A stretch of DNA of 64,000 bases from Setaria digitata (Eukaryota > Nematoda > Chromadorea > Rhabditida > Setariidae): NCBI GenBank assembly GCA_003640385.1, contig RCAB01000243.1, forward strand, positions 29,982-93,981, given 5' to 3'. Position numbers and translations under genes: made by a program. The notes under the pieces were generated by a model. It was not told where the DNA came from and did no database searches. It worked only from the letters and a program-made list of their open reading frames with translations. Below, piece by piece: positions 12,491 to 26,047 of the stretch (position 1 is its first letter; each line of letters begins with the position of its first letter).

Positions 12491-14375
12491 GATAGCTATT
12501 CAAAATGTATCATTTTTAAGGGTAATTTCAAATGATGTGCTCATTATCAGTTATTATTTGAAATTCGCTTGATGCTGAATTTATTTTTTATTCATTAAAA
12601 AATGTAGAACGGATATTATGAAAGTTGCATAGTGCATTCAGTCATCTTTAGCACTACTAATTAGCTTAAACAAATTAAATTAGCAAAAGCATTCATCAAT
12701 CATCTGTGAAAAATATTTCCTCCTAAGCAATTCATTCCTGAATATTTAGCAAGAGTTCTTCAGTGAAATACCGTCTAGGCGTTGCCTTACGAAATTTGAA
12801 ACTGCCGTCTGCTTCCTTTGTTTTTTTCCAAACGCTCTTTTAAAGTGTAAAATAATCCTGGAAAAACGTTGTTAGGAAAGTTCTCAGTAACTCTATTTAA
12901 GCATTTAGTTCACTATCTCTGCTGTTATGCTTACCAGGAAACAAACGGTATCTAATCAATTCCATATGACGTCTCATATATTTTTGCTTTTGAATACTGC
13001 TAATTAAATAAAATTAATATCTCTATTTATAGTCGCTTATTATGAAATATATTCATATAATTCTTATGGTAACACTATTATTTGTATGCAGTTATGAAAA
13101 GGAGACCAAATTACATTGCTAGAAAAATGATATGTATTGCTTACTTACAATGTATTTATTATTCAAGTTTTGTTTTGATTTCAAAATAGTCTTGTTGATT
13201 TCAAACTTTATGAAATAAAACTTCTAATTAAATATATAACTACAAGTACTCTAATGTATAAAGCTGTAAACATTACTTCTTGTAACACGCAAGCACTTAA
13301 GTTATTGTAGTAGCAATATGTTATTAATTAAATATAATTTCAGTAACTTGGAATTTCAACTGCAAGTTTTAACTTTGCAATAAGAATCGTAACTAGAAAC
13401 TCGGAGGCCAAATACTGTTATTGAAAATCTGAAGTAGAGTTAAAATGTACACATTGAAAAAAGGAAGATAGGATCACTTTAATATTTCAGGGAAATTATT
13501 TATTCTTTATTTCTTTTTGCTTATCATACAAAGAAGGAATTTTTTGCAACAGCTGAAAAGTTAGAATTTTTAAGAAGAATAATGCTCCCATTTCATCTAT
13601 TGAAAGTTCTACTAAATTTAAATTCCTAATATAATGCTTACTACTAAGGTGTATTTACATTCAGTTCATTCGCTATCCACAACAACAATTGAAGCTATTC
13701 GAAATCATTTCATTATATGATGTGATAAATTATAACATGGTAAAAGATGACGAGATGATATCAGTGATTAATAAACTATAATAGGATTATATGATTTGCA
13801 TTACCAAAGAATTTTTGGTGATAAAAAAGATGGTTTAAGGAGCGAAACTTTTCTTAATGTTTACTAATCACTGTGAATGTGATATTATCATAAAGATGAT
13901 GTTGATAGCAATAATAACAATAAATACTATATAAATGGATTACTACTACAAGACAGTAATTTTGTTTGATTAGAGAAGTCGTAACTTGCTTTGATAAATC
14001 ACAAGAAAAAAGTTCTGAAGCGAAATTTCTATGGGAAAAGTAGAACCGTGTTATCGAATTCTCTTCCCCCGAAGAAGAGGTATAATAAACAGATATCAGA
14101 GTTAACAATCACTGATAATGGTGGCATTTCCATTCACTTCCAGTTGGAACAGTGGAAATAGGATGAAATTTGAAGGAAAAATTTATTCTAAATGAAAAAT
14201 GTCTGTAGAAAACTGTATAAAATACGAAATTTGCAATGAAATTACAAGTATGAGTGAGGATGATTTTGTTAGAGTTATTAATAGGATTACCATGGAGTGG
14301 GAAGATGTCATATTTGGACGTAGTATTTAGTGTTACTTCATTTCTAGAAGAAATTCAAGAATTCCTTCCAGCGTG

Positions 14376-15829
14376 ATGCTATGTTCCTGTTTCGGTGTGA
14401 AATCAGGAGCGGTAAGTTCTTATGGTGTACCGATGACACCAACTATGAAGGCACGAAATTCGGAAGCAAAAGATTGTGACCCGCGTATACCGCTGACCCA
14501 GAAACAGAAATACGTGTTGACAAAAAATTGGAAAGGTATCGACCGGGAAGTTTGCGCAGCTGGCGTCGAGATGTTCTTAAAGTGAGTTGCTAGTTTTTCT
14601 TTCATTACTAATAAGGTCATCAGCATCAAGTGGGGTGACTTGTGGAAGACACCTTTACTTCCTGCGAAAACTCTCAACAAAAAAACTTATGTACTCGCCG
14701 TCGATGTTGAATTTTATCTCTTAAATCATTTCCTGCACTCTCTCTCCCTCACATTCCTTATGTCTCGATACTTCGCATTATTTCTTTTCCAATCATACTC
14801 CCTACTTATAAGATCTGTCCCCTCCATCAATAATGTATTCTCTGCAGTTTCACATTTAACTTCTAGAAAATCTCAGAAACAATTAATATAACTTATCAAT
14901 ATCAGTTCTGTTTACATTTCACGGTTGCATTCGATTATTGATTATGCATTCGATGCCAACTGCCTCACGAAACGGCTTCTCACACAGGATCCTTATTTCA
15001 GAATGTTATCACTGCATCCGGAATACTATAAATTATTTCCATTCCATACTATTGCCACTTCTAGTGAAGAGAAACAACGAATGGATGATTGTCTACGAGC
15101 GCATGCCGAATCCGTTATGAAATTTTTTGGTCATACTATCGCGTCAGTAAGAAATTTTCTACTCAAATTTGATGATAGTATTTTTTGCAATTCATCACTT
15201 CTATGACAAATAATCGATAAGATGCTAATTAATTAACCCACCGTCGATTAATGGACAATTCTGAGAACCACAGGTACTATAAAATAATAACATCCCAGCT
15301 GGCAAATTTTTCCGGACGATAATATTTTCAGCAATATCGGAAATACTGAGAAATTTTTCGAGTTGTTAAATGAAAATGGTCGTTCCCACGCGCACAAGAA
15401 ATATTTCAAACCAGAAATGTTTTGGGTAATTAATCCATAAATTTCGCCTTACATTAAAAAAGTGCAAAAAATGTTCTTTTTTCAAGAGTATATGTGATTT
15501 TCGTGGAATAATGATAAAGATAGGCACTAATGATAAAGACAGTATCAATCTCAATGAATGAAGATCACATCGTAGTGACAGCAGGAGAATGCCATGTTTT
15601 TCCGGAAACAACGTCTATTAAATTCCACTTAATGTATAAATTAATAATTCATTTATTTTTCAAGGTAATGGAGGAACCCTTTCTCTATTCGGTGAAGTTA
15701 ATATTGGGTGAACGCTATACTGATAACATGGATTCAATCTATAAAACATTGATAACCATAATGCTAACTGAAATGGAAAAAGGCTGTGAATTGGAAATAA
15801 AAAGTCTAAATAGGGCAAGTAACGAATGA
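14376..15829 (+). CDS. Globin-family protein, copy 1
   Basis: A heme-binding globin. Four exons, 14376-14581, 15002-15142, 15332-15425 and 15665-15829, give 201 aa. After a 38-residue cysteine-containing N-terminal extension (MLCSCFG) comes the A helix motif RIPLTQKQ. Next are the CD1 phenylalanine near F83, a distal E7 histidine H103 in the AHAESVMKF segment, and a proximal F8 histidine in HAHKKYFKPEMFW (H137 most likely). The G and H helices carry FLYSVKLILGERYTDNMD. The ATG at 14376 was chosen by match to copy 2; T-rich acceptors ending at 14347 and 14371 suggest SL addition just upstream. The exon 2 donor (GC then GTCAGT) was chosen because it keeps frame and matches copy 2, although a stronger-looking GTAAGA lies 4 bp on. 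AATAAA occurs at 15931. Nematode neuronal-type globins have similar extensions; the exact ligand role is unknown. Confidence 0.92.
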
Positions 15830-18800
15830 TTAACTTTGCCTCAATTAATATATCAGATTATTTATTGAAATTATTTCCCGAAATTTCCTTTTCCATTCAT
15901 TTGCGATTTCCTTTTTAACTTCCACAATATAATAAAGCAATCAACAGTAACGCAAAATTGATTAGTTCAATAAAAATTGATCATGTATTATTATAAATGC
16001 CAATGTTTTTTGAATTTTAAACATTTTATGGCGGAATTTTCTTCTGAATCAATTTTATTTATTTTAGGAAGAGATTTTTTTTTGTTTTAGGAAGAGACTA
16101 CGTACAATCTTTAACTTAATCTTCATTTTATAGAAGTAATTTGTTTATTATAAAATGCCTTCCTAAATGTAAAATTGAGTTGATCGCGTTCAATACGCTA
16201 AGTACAAGATGATAATTAGATGATAACAGTTGCTGATAACAGACATGAAAAATTGAATATTGCAGAAACTCTGAGTTTAAACTGCTACAGAACCAGGAGT
16301 TCTTTGTATTATGATTCCTTCTGGGTCTTTGTCATAAAATTTTTTAATAATGAACTTGTTTTTGCTTTGCGTTTTTCCTTGCCTAAGTTAAGTATTCCTT
16401 CATTCTTTTTCTCTTCTGCTCAAGTCATCAGAAACTGTCTTTCTGAAAACAGTAAAATGATTTTGTGATGTTCGGACTTGCGTCATATGTGCTTTCTAAT
16501 ATTTATGAATTTTATGACTTTAGCTTTCACTAAGCCTGTAGACTTGTGCAGGACGAACTTTTAAATTTCTGATTTTGATAATTAGCAATAATTAGGTAAA
16601 GTGTAATTGAAACACTAATTCTTACATTATCAACCTAAATAAATCAGTCGAATACGATGGCTGTGTAAAAACTGAGAACAATCACAAGAACTTGATAGTT
16701 TTTTAATGCGAAAAATTAAATGCTTCCAATTTCATAGATTGAATAAATATCTGATGAGATTGACATTTCCCAAAAAGCCTCTCTTGAGCAGGTTAACATT
16801 TTTTTTCCTTGTCACTTGAAGAATTGTAGAAAAAAACTACTTAGTGATGATTAAGCTTCCTCAGGAAAATGCAGCTTCTCTCATTGCTGATGGAATCCAG
16901 TAGATGTCAATGGAAATTAAGCTGATTAGTGCAAGATAAGGCGATGCACTAAACAGGATCTCTTACGAATGATTGAGATTCAGATGTCATCAGGGCAAAA
17001 AATTGCTTCGTGGATTTTGTAATGGCATTTGAAAAGCGTTGAAACAACTGATGAAAATCTTAATAATGAACTTTACCAAGTATTGTTTCGTGTGGAATTA
17101 TAGGAGTAGTTGTTCAAGTGGTTAGTTTGAAGAGAAATTTAGGTAAGATCGATAAGGGCGGTAAGTTTGAAAAAGCCTCAAATGGATGCTAGCTTAGAAT
17201 TGAAATTTTCGGAGGAAAGAACTAGGAGGGGTCTTCAGAGACTCGACGATGTCATTATTTTTTTATGTTACATTACGACAAATGTATCTGAGAAAAAAAA
17301 ACGATTGATTGCATTCACTCTTATTTGATTTTGGATTAAATCTCTTGCAATTAAGGATTATTTATCAAGTGCGCCAAGTAAATGTTTACGCTAATATGAA
17401 TGAGCTCATTTTTTATATTACATAGACCATATATATATATATAGATTTAATATATATGTATCAAATAAGACATATTATTATATAGTCATCTATAGAGATC
17501 AAAACTGAAGAATCAAAATCCAATATATATACATATTTTTCTAATAGCATATCAAACTTTCATAGAAAACTTCCAAAATTAGTTTTGAAAAGTTTTCTGC
17601 ATTCCAAATCGTATTTTAAAAAGAATTCTTAATGTCCTATCAGAGCATTTTTCGATCTTCACTCATTCATAACATAAATTTGTGCTACATTAGAAATCTT
17701 CAAAAACTTTCAGTAAGATAAATAGAATAGTAAATGAAAGAGCATATTGATAATTCATTGAAGTTCGAAGGATTCCCCAGTAATAATCTATTTTCGTTTA
17801 TTTGCAGTTTAAGAAACAGCTTTTTTTCTCCGTTCTTCCCTACATTTCATTGTATGATATAATTTTATAAAGTGATTTGAACTAAACTCAATCTTTCCTT
17901 CCTTTTTTCTCTCAAATTATAAATTAAAGATTGCAATTTACATGAAATATGAGTTTCAAGTTAAGAAATTTAAATCTTTTTTATGCTTTTAGTAGTACTG
18001 CTAATTACTTACGCCCAATTTATTTCCCGAGCATTTATGACATTCGCATGTAGCCCGAAATAAACTTAAATTCAATTCGTTGACCGACTTTTTTGTAGGT
18101 TAATAAAAGACTGTACTCAAATCGTAATAAGTTTCTCTCTTTGCCTTTTGAATCTCTCATCTAAAGTATATTGTAAATTACATTATAACTGCATAAAACC
18201 AAAAGAAATGATTGCAGATCAAGTTATATTATATCTTTACAATTTTACTAGATCACTACATTGGTTGTTTAAAATTACTTCAACTTTGTTATGCCTACTT
18301 ACCATAAATTTTTTTTCGAAAGGTCTATTTAAACAGTTTGGGAGTAATATTTAAAATATCATAATGGAACAAAATTATTTTTAAAGAGCATCAGCAATCA
18401 TTTCATCAATCAATCAATATAATTTTTAACGAGTTTCCTGACCTTACCAAGTTTAAGTGTATATTGTAAATTACTTTTTTACCAAATGTGAACAAAAAAA
18501 CAAAACTTCTACTACTGCAATGAATCTTGAGAATAATATCGGAGTCTCAGGTGGTTCAGTAAATTTTTAATCCGAAAAATCTAAATAAAACTTGAAATCT
18601 AGTTTCACTACCATTTCAAAAATTTGTTAAGCAATTTGCTACCTTACTTTCTCATATTTATAATTTTTGCTCCTGTACTTCCACAGGATAAATTTGAAGC
18701 TCGAAACTTTACTTGCTCGTATTAATAAATTCTTTTTATTCTGCTGAACTGATAAGACTTATCAGAAATTTGGGATAAAACTCGATGTTATCAGTGGTTC

Positions 18801-21800
18801 GATTTCATTGTGAACGGTGCTGTCTTCCCTCTCCATTCCAAACATTGCAGTGAATTTTACTGTCTTTTACTACGCTTATTGAAGTTTAAAAATTAATCAT
18901 TAACTGCAATGAGCAAAGATAAGTGCCATAGCAATTTATAGCTCATTTATTCTATTCTGCTAATGATTTTGTTATTCTGAAATGTTCATTTGGATGTCTT
19001 TTATGTTGTTTACTTCAAAATTTCCGTGGAAAAAATGGATTAGTGAGGAACCTGAATGAACAACTAAATTAAAAACTGGCTATTCTCCAAGAAAAAAGCA
19101 GCTAGAAATTAAATCAGACCATTTTGTTTGAAAACCAAGTAGACAAATACTTTTTGAACTTAATTTTAATGTAAATCGGTGGCAAACGAAAAGTTTATTG
19201 TTTTTTTTAAAAGTTTATTGAAGCAAACTTACTTCCCGATTTATTTATGTTATAAATTATAAAATGTTCCATTCAGTTCCTAAAAAAAAAAAAAAAAAAT
19301 TAAATTCTTATGTGAAACATAGAAGCGGAAAAATGTTACAGAAGCCAAGCAAAATTAGATAAAAATTAATTTTTTAGCCGCGATGAGTCAGAATTTTTTT
19401 TTTTGCTAAATATATATTTCACTGTTGCAAAGTGAAAGTGGCCACTGAACATTAACTACCACTGAGAAATTGACTGAAAAATTTAATTTTCCCATATTTA
19501 ATACCTTCTAAACGTCTGATTACATTATGACAAAAGCTTCCATGCAACTGTTCTACCTTTTCTTTCAAAAATTTCGAAGGGAGATTTCAAAAAAATGGTT
19601 ATTTAACTTTCGCATATTATTAGAAAGCAAAACCATGATTACAAATAATCATATTCATATTTTGGAATATTTGTGAAGTACTTTTTACCTGCGCTACGTT
19701 ACTAGAGACAAATGTTAATTTGTGAAATGATCAGTCAAGTTTGTTTATTACGTCAAGCTGATATCTTACTCCTTCACTTTATTATCATTATTATCATCAA
19801 TTATTTCATCCTACCATTGTAAAAATAAACTTTAAAGAATAAAATCTTAACAAATTATGTTTATTCGAAGCATTTAAATGAAAACTTACTGTAAGGTGAC
19901 AAAAAATAATTTTTCGATTTGTTGTTTATTGTTGCTGTTTATTTTTGATCAATAGTTTGTTTTATCGATAATTTGTAATTTAAGACAAAAGTGCGAGCTG
20001 AAATTGAATTTTCAATACGAAATTGTATGATTTTATGTCACAAACATTGTGGCATAAAATATTTTCCTACGTTATTTCTTCAAATTGTATTGTCACTTTA
20101 ACAAATTATTTTAGTGCTTAAAATTAAATTCCAACGGGTTTATTCTGCACTCATCCCTTTACTTATTCTTCCATAGTAAAGTTTCCAGAAACTTTTTTAT
20201 TTTTTTGTTATTAAAACATTGCCTTAACTGGCATAATGCATTATTTAAATGTATAGTTGCCTGACATTACATTTTATTCATATTTAATAACCTAATCATT
20301 CAGAATATCTAGTTTGTTTATGTATTCTTGGTCCATATAGCACACATGATGCATCTGATGAAGTCTGGATTACTTGGAAGAAATTCCTGATTCTGACCAC
20401 TGCTGATGCTAACCAATATAATGACCGTTCCATTCAATCACCATTATTTCAACTTAATATTTCCTCTGAATTCTAAATACACTATATATATTACGTTGAT
20501 GTCAACTGTGAAGTGAGATTTTGCTTTAGAGTTCGGGAGAAAAGGGAATGAAATGAAAATGAAATTCTGAGAAGAAAGACGGGAATTCGTTATCTTCCTC
20601 GCAAACCTTTTCTTGACTGAATTGCCGTAATGAACCATGATCAAATGGTACCTTATATGGAACTGCATAATTTATCTGGAAAATTTATAATTAATGTCAT
20701 CCACCAAAGTTAAGAATTTACGGAGATGATTTAATCTTTTCCTTTATTGAATTTTTTTTCAAAAAATTCGAATGAAAATATTTTCAAGAGTCTCATCAAA
20801 TTCATCAACTGCGATACTTATGTGAAGCAATTAGAGGTAGAGAGTTTTGTCTTTCTTGCTTACACAATGTTTCTTGTTGCTTAATGTCTTGCCAGCAGGC
20901 AAACTGATAAATTCTTCTACTGATTAACAAGAATAAAGCTTAAATTCCTTTCCATTTTCCATCCACTTTCCTTCTTTTTCCTACACATTGTGAAAAAAAT
21001 TTTAATAAAAAAAAATTTTTCTGTAGATTCAAGAACTATTTAAGCTTAGTGAAGAAAGATAATGGGTTGGTTTTAGGAAATGAGCCATCCCAGGAGGAGG
21101 AAAAGAATGATAGAATCTTAGGGAATAAGGAAGACTGACAGCGCTTCCGGTGGAAAGTCGTATCACATTGTTTAGGAATGGCACAGTTTCTAAGATATAA
21201 TTGAATCTAACAAGTCTTCGTGATTTTCAGTTTTTTGTAATAAGATAACAGTTGTGGGAAGCTTAAAAAATGTTGAAAATATTTGCTATTACTTGATACT
21301 GTTACGGAAGTTTTCCCATTTCCATAAATTTCCTTTGTAATTATTGAAGAACTTATTCATATTAAGGTTTCCTTAGTCTTTCGCCGTCATTTCAACACTT
21401 ATTGTAATGGCAACTTTAAAAGCGAATCCCGTGACAAAAGGATTACTGGTATGAAAATAATTCCTTTCATTCTTTTGTCCTTTCCTTGATAATCACTCCA
21501 AAGTCTTCTTCATGGATTCATCATCATTACTGCAAGGCAATTAAACTATGGTTGATTTGACTCATGCTCTTGATAAACTGATAAAACTGTCATTCATTTG
21601 GCTTTAGCTCTGGCTCTCTGCATAATTTCCACCTTTTCTCTCTTTTTTTAAAACATACATTTAGTCATTTTTTCCATTTTTTTTCTAATGCAAAAGTTTA
21701 ATTCGTTCAAGAATGATCATAGCTTATTATGGAAAGAGTGCGATCCCTGAAAATAGGCAGCAGTAATCGGTTGCTTTACAGCTATCCTTCTTAATGGGAC

Positions 21801-22113
21801 GCCATTTCGTTGCTATTTTAATGGAAAACAAAAATATTGGGCGTAAAATCATCCAATTATAATATGAAAGATGAGCTGATCTAATGACTTTCCAGTAATA
21901 TTCTTTCCTCTCTTTTTCTCACCCAATAAGTTGACGACGACCTTTCGGTTTTTCGATTCTTCAAAAAAAAGAAAAAAAAAAAAAAAAAGAAAGAATAAAA
22001 CCATTCGAGATCATGAAATTTCAGTATCTTCATGTAGAATACATAAGCATATGCTTAAATCTATACATAGTTTTTCTTACTTTATCAGCCTAGAAATTTG
22101 AATTTGTATACTC
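15830..22113. other. Interval between the two globins
   Basis: No gene was recognised in these 6.3 kb. The sequence is AT-rich with homopolymer runs, a short TA-repeat at about 17429-17444, and a small 23-bp-period duplication of TTTTAGGAAGAGA at 16062 and 16085. I saw no third globin copy or globin fragment here by eye. Upstream regulatory DNA of globin 2 must lie at the right end. Confidence 0.6.
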
Positions 22114-23476
22114 ATGAAGTGCTTATGCTTCGGTCGGAACAACGCACCGGTAGATATATCCGAGCAGTACAATAAATCAAACACTAAAACGAATGCTAAT
22201 GAATTCAATGATTCGCGGATACCACTAACTAGGAAGCAAAAATTCGTTCTGATCAAAAACTGGAAAGGGATTGAGCGCGATGTCACAACTGCTGGTATTG
22301 AAATGTTCCTGAAGTAATTTATCGTTGATTATCCTAATTATGCATTTCACTTTGGTATTACTTAAACCATTCATCGGACATTCTACTTAAAATTATGCAA
22401 AGTTAAAAATTAATACTTTGGTCAGAAAATATTTCTCTAAAAGACGCATATTTCTTTTTTAGTTATTTTAATTGACTAAACTGACCTCTGCACTGTTCCT
22501 TAACTGGTAATGTTTTGACCAGGATGTTAGCAGAACATCCGGAATATTACGAATTCTTTAAATTTCGAAATATTGCCAATTCAACAAAAGAAAGCCAGGT
22601 AAACGATGAGCAGCTCAGTGCCCATGGCGCTGCTGTGATGAAGTTCATTGGTAAAGCGATCAGGTGATTTTCATCACCTAATTTTTCAAATCTTTATCAA
22701 GTATATAATTGTATTCAGTAGATTCTTACAACAGAGTAGTGCCAGGTGCATCGTGCTTTTTAGTGTAGAATTATTAATTAGGCAGACTTCTTGCTTAAAA
22801 AAAGATTCATGATTTTCATTTCACCTGCCTTTTTAAATATCTAAATACCAATTCGAAATAACATTATAGTTGCCCCAATAACCGAAAGCTTTGAGATATT
22901 TCTATATTCACCTCCTGCCCAAAAGTAGATAAGGAATTTTCCAGAATTGTGTTAATTTTTGGAGTTAAAATTAAAAATTTTGCAGTCAAATAGAAGATGC
23001 AGACGTGTTCTTTACATTACTGGAAAATAACGGAAAACAACATGCCCATAGAGGAGCATTTAAACCGGAGATGTTTTGGGTAAGCTATTTTTTTTTTTTT
23101 GCCATCACTTTTGACAAATTTTTTTTCTTCAGAAATTTTCCCAGCAGGACTCACTCACTTCAGTATTTACTTAAATTCAAAAAAGTAATATTTTTTGAAT
23201 TGCAAACTAATACAGTATATGATCAGGTAAGTACTGGTTTGGAAGGAATCAGTGCGCTTTTTAGAAGACTCTGTTATATCATGACGTTAGGAATGAAAAT
23301 GATTTCAGGAAATGGAAGATCCGTTTCTGTATTCAGTAAAGTTAATCCTTGGTGAACGTTATACAGATAACATGGATGCGATTTATAAGACAGTCATCCA
23401 ACTAATTCTGCAGCGAATGGAAGAAGCATGTAGAACTGAAACAATGAGAACTCGAAATCAAAATATTGAAGTATAA
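22114..23476 (+). CDS. Globin-family protein, copy 2
   Basis: Paralogue of the globin at 14376. Exons 22114-22313, 22523-22663, 22986-23079 and 23309-23476 give 200 aa. Exons 2 and 3 have exactly the same lengths as in copy 1 (141 and 94 nt), and all intron phases match. It starts MKCLCFG and has RIPLTRKQKFVL in helix A. The CD1 phenylalanine is near F81, the distal histidine is H101 (SAHGAAVMKF), and the proximal histidine is H135 in HAHRGAFKPEMFW. The end reads FLYSVKLILGERYTDNMD, with a charged tail. A TTATCAG acceptor ending at 22088 would give a 25-nt 5' UTR after SL addition. AATAAA at 23489 suggests a very short 3' UTR. All key heme-pocket residues are present, so both copies look functional. 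Confidence 0.94.
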
Positions 23477-26047
23477 ACTGAAATCGATAATAAAAATGAG
23501 TCCCTGTAATGGCTATCTTCTTCTCCTGAGAAAAAAGCTAAGAGCAATTCCATCAACGAGGAAATGTCATCATGAATCCTTAGAAGCTTTCCATAAAGTA
23601 ATAATTCATACAGCAGCCACATGCGGTAGAAAATCTCTTCAAGTTGGTCATTTATGAGGGATGATTCGAGAATCTTTCGTATCCATGCAGGGTTCTGGCA
23701 GTGATGTAGCTGTTGGTGACAGTCCGATAGAAATGATACTGTACAAATGGATATTTGGTTACAACGTACACTTTTCTGTCTTAGGACACTGCTTGTATAA
23801 AGTGAGCCTTTTCCGGCAGAGAACGTACGGCAAAAAAGGAACATAAGAAATTTAGAGTCTGTAGAATAAAAAGCTATGGAGATACGAGTAAAAATTAACC
23901 TCTTTTTTTTGAAACAGAATATCATTCTGGATCAGTAATTCACTGTGAGAATTGTAATAATCGGTAAGGAAAGATAAAAATTTGTGGCAGAAAGTTGGTA
24001 AACTAAAAAATTAGGTCAGTTTTTCCGGACCATAAATCAAAATATAGCATACAGTAGCAACCACTGGCGAGATGATCTTTCCGGAATGTTCAGAATTTTA
24101 AGCGAAGCTGCTAGAAGAAAATCAAAACGCTATGTGTGACTTACATCAAACATTGAAGTCTTTAAATTGCATGGAAACTTTAAAAACTGTTTTAAGATAC
24201 GTGGCCTTCTAGAAATTCCATTTCCATTCTTCCTTTTTCATGCGCGAAATATAAAAACAAAAACACGTATGCGACTGCCCGCGGGCAATATCGACAGGTA
24301 GGTCTGGACCCAAGCTTAGCCAGACAAAACCTGCTGATATTGGCCTTGGACAATCAATTCTAAAATATATTTGAAAACCTTTTCGTTTTAACAAACTTTT
24401 TTCCACAGAAGTTAGCCACAATAGTTCACTGGGCCAGTATTTAATTAAATTGAAACAAATAGTTCTAAAAAAAAGGAAGACTAATCCTGGATGCTTCTCG
24501 TCTTAATTAAGAAAAGAATTTGAAACACTTATTGGATCCAAAAAAAGATCCTTGTCCATCTCTGATCACGATAGACTCTTCTGAAGCAATTTAAGTGCCT
24601 CTCAAAATGGAAGTCACAGTGATGAACAAATTTCATGAAGTACATAGTTTTTTCGTTTTCAAAAATTTCATACCTATACAGACAGCATGGCAAGCCACTA
24701 TTAGTAAATGCAGTAAGCTTCTTTTTCCGAGTTTAGGACCACAAATGCATCCAGAAACTCCTGATATGATCTGAAACACTGATCGCACTGTGAATTTACT
24801 GCGTTTAAAAACAATTCTGGTTATTCATATGTCAGATTATACAGCATGCATACAATTCAATGTTTGCAATGTTCGGAATTCTGCAGAAGGTAAGAACCCC
24901 ACATTACACTTCCATATATTATCCATTAGCTTCAGTTTGAAATTCATACTATAAAACGAAATATATTATCTTAAAAGTTTAATATGCCTTAGTTTAGAAC
25001 TGGAACATTTTTACTAACCTTTGTGACTACGACAGTAAAAGAAGAATCAAAAGCTCATAAATCCTCAATTAATCTTAGGATTTAAATTATACTTTACAGT
25101 TATTAATTAGTGCACATATCTCTAGAGAGACCCTTTGATTAATTTATTAATATTAACCGTAATTCTACTATTGCTAGTTTTCACTTCATTAATATTAGGA
25201 AGTAAACATTGATTCAGTAGAAACGTCGAAGTCTATCGAGCCATATGAAGGCACTGGCCGTAAATTCATCAAAAAGCCAAAATTGTTGGAAATTTATGGG
25301 GGTAAACATGATGAAAAATGCCACTTCGTTTGATCATCAAGAACTGTATCATACGAAATGATGATGCCGTGATTGGTCCCATCCCTTATCTCCATCTCGT
25401 TGTAGTTTTTTTTGTTTCTCTTCCTATCTTTCTCTCCGATGTTTTTAAAACACCAATGAAATGAATCACGGAATTTTTTTTTTCGTTTCGAGAGAAAAAA
25501 GTGAGGGTAAAACATGTATAGTTGTTGGAAGCTTCATGCCTATCAGATGGTTCAATCTCATCACCAAGCAAAATCATCTTGACATTCCCCGATTCGTTCT
25601 CATACCTCCCCCCTTCCCCCAATTCCCTCTCATCCATGTACCCTAGTTTAATTTTACAACGATTTTATACATATGAATGAATGTTAAGGATGGAAAAAGA
25701 AATATCAAATATTGTTTATTTAAAAAAAAAAAAAAATGCATAAGTATAGTAAAGCATATATTGCTTACGAGTTAATTTGCGGCAGAAAGTATCTGTGCTA
25801 TTCTAGTCAATATTATTTGTATAATAGCAAGTTTAAGCATATTACTTAACTGACTTCCTTCAATGATTCAGTTCTCTCCTTTTGATTTGCAAACTATACG
25901 GAATTTCCCAGAGGTATGAAGTGTGATATGACAATCTTGGCTCCATGATCTTCCTTGATAATGACACAAAAATACAGGACAAATTCATGTGACCGAACTA
26001 TGATTATTTAGGAATAACTAAAAGACCAGCAATACACAAAATTTTGC
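23477..26047. other. Interval between globin 2 and HDAC11
   Basis: No recognised gene. It contains the globin 2 3' flank, a 468-bp antisense open frame at 23458-23925 with no recognisable domain, and a GC-rich hairpin at 24284-24345. A purine/pyrimidine-skewed segment near 25290-25640 has short open frames on both strands. The minus-strand HDAC11 gene ends at 26048, so its 3' UTR should lie at the right end of this interval. Confidence 0.55.
24284..24345. other. Pre-miRNA-like hairpin
   Basis: The left arm (24284-24307) pairs with the right arm (24320-24345) over about 22 base pairs with a small internal loop, one bulge and a terminal loop of about 12 nt. Its GC content stands out against the AT-rich surroundings. 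Directly to the left, 24277-24286 is the 10-bp palindrome GCCCGCGGGC. I do not recognise a known mature miRNA in either arm, so the class is only suggested by the shape. Confidence 0.4.

Larger units (their letters stand above)
6745..14375. other. Gene-poor interval between ZPR1 and globin 1
   Basis: I see no recognisable gene in this 7.6-kb AT-rich interval. It includes the ZPR1 upstream region, a segment at 7013-7250 open in several frames, a 17-bp tandem duplication at 10741-10777, a weak tRNA-like stretch near 11279-11335, and a single-N gap at 12453 flanked by direct repeats. The open frames here are short and not protein-like. The last few hundred bases should contain the promoter of the first globin. 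Confidence 0.6.

Noticed and set aside
23458..23925. 155-codon antisense open frame over the globin 2 3' flank
   Set aside because: No recognisable domain, composition rich in S, L and F, and it overlaps the globin 2 terminal exon on the other strand; plus-strand frames are also open here, so it looks like a low-stop region.
25290..25646. Open frames on both strands between globin 2 and HDAC11
   Set aside because: Purine/pyrimidine skew explains the lack of stops; translations are low-complexity and match no family.
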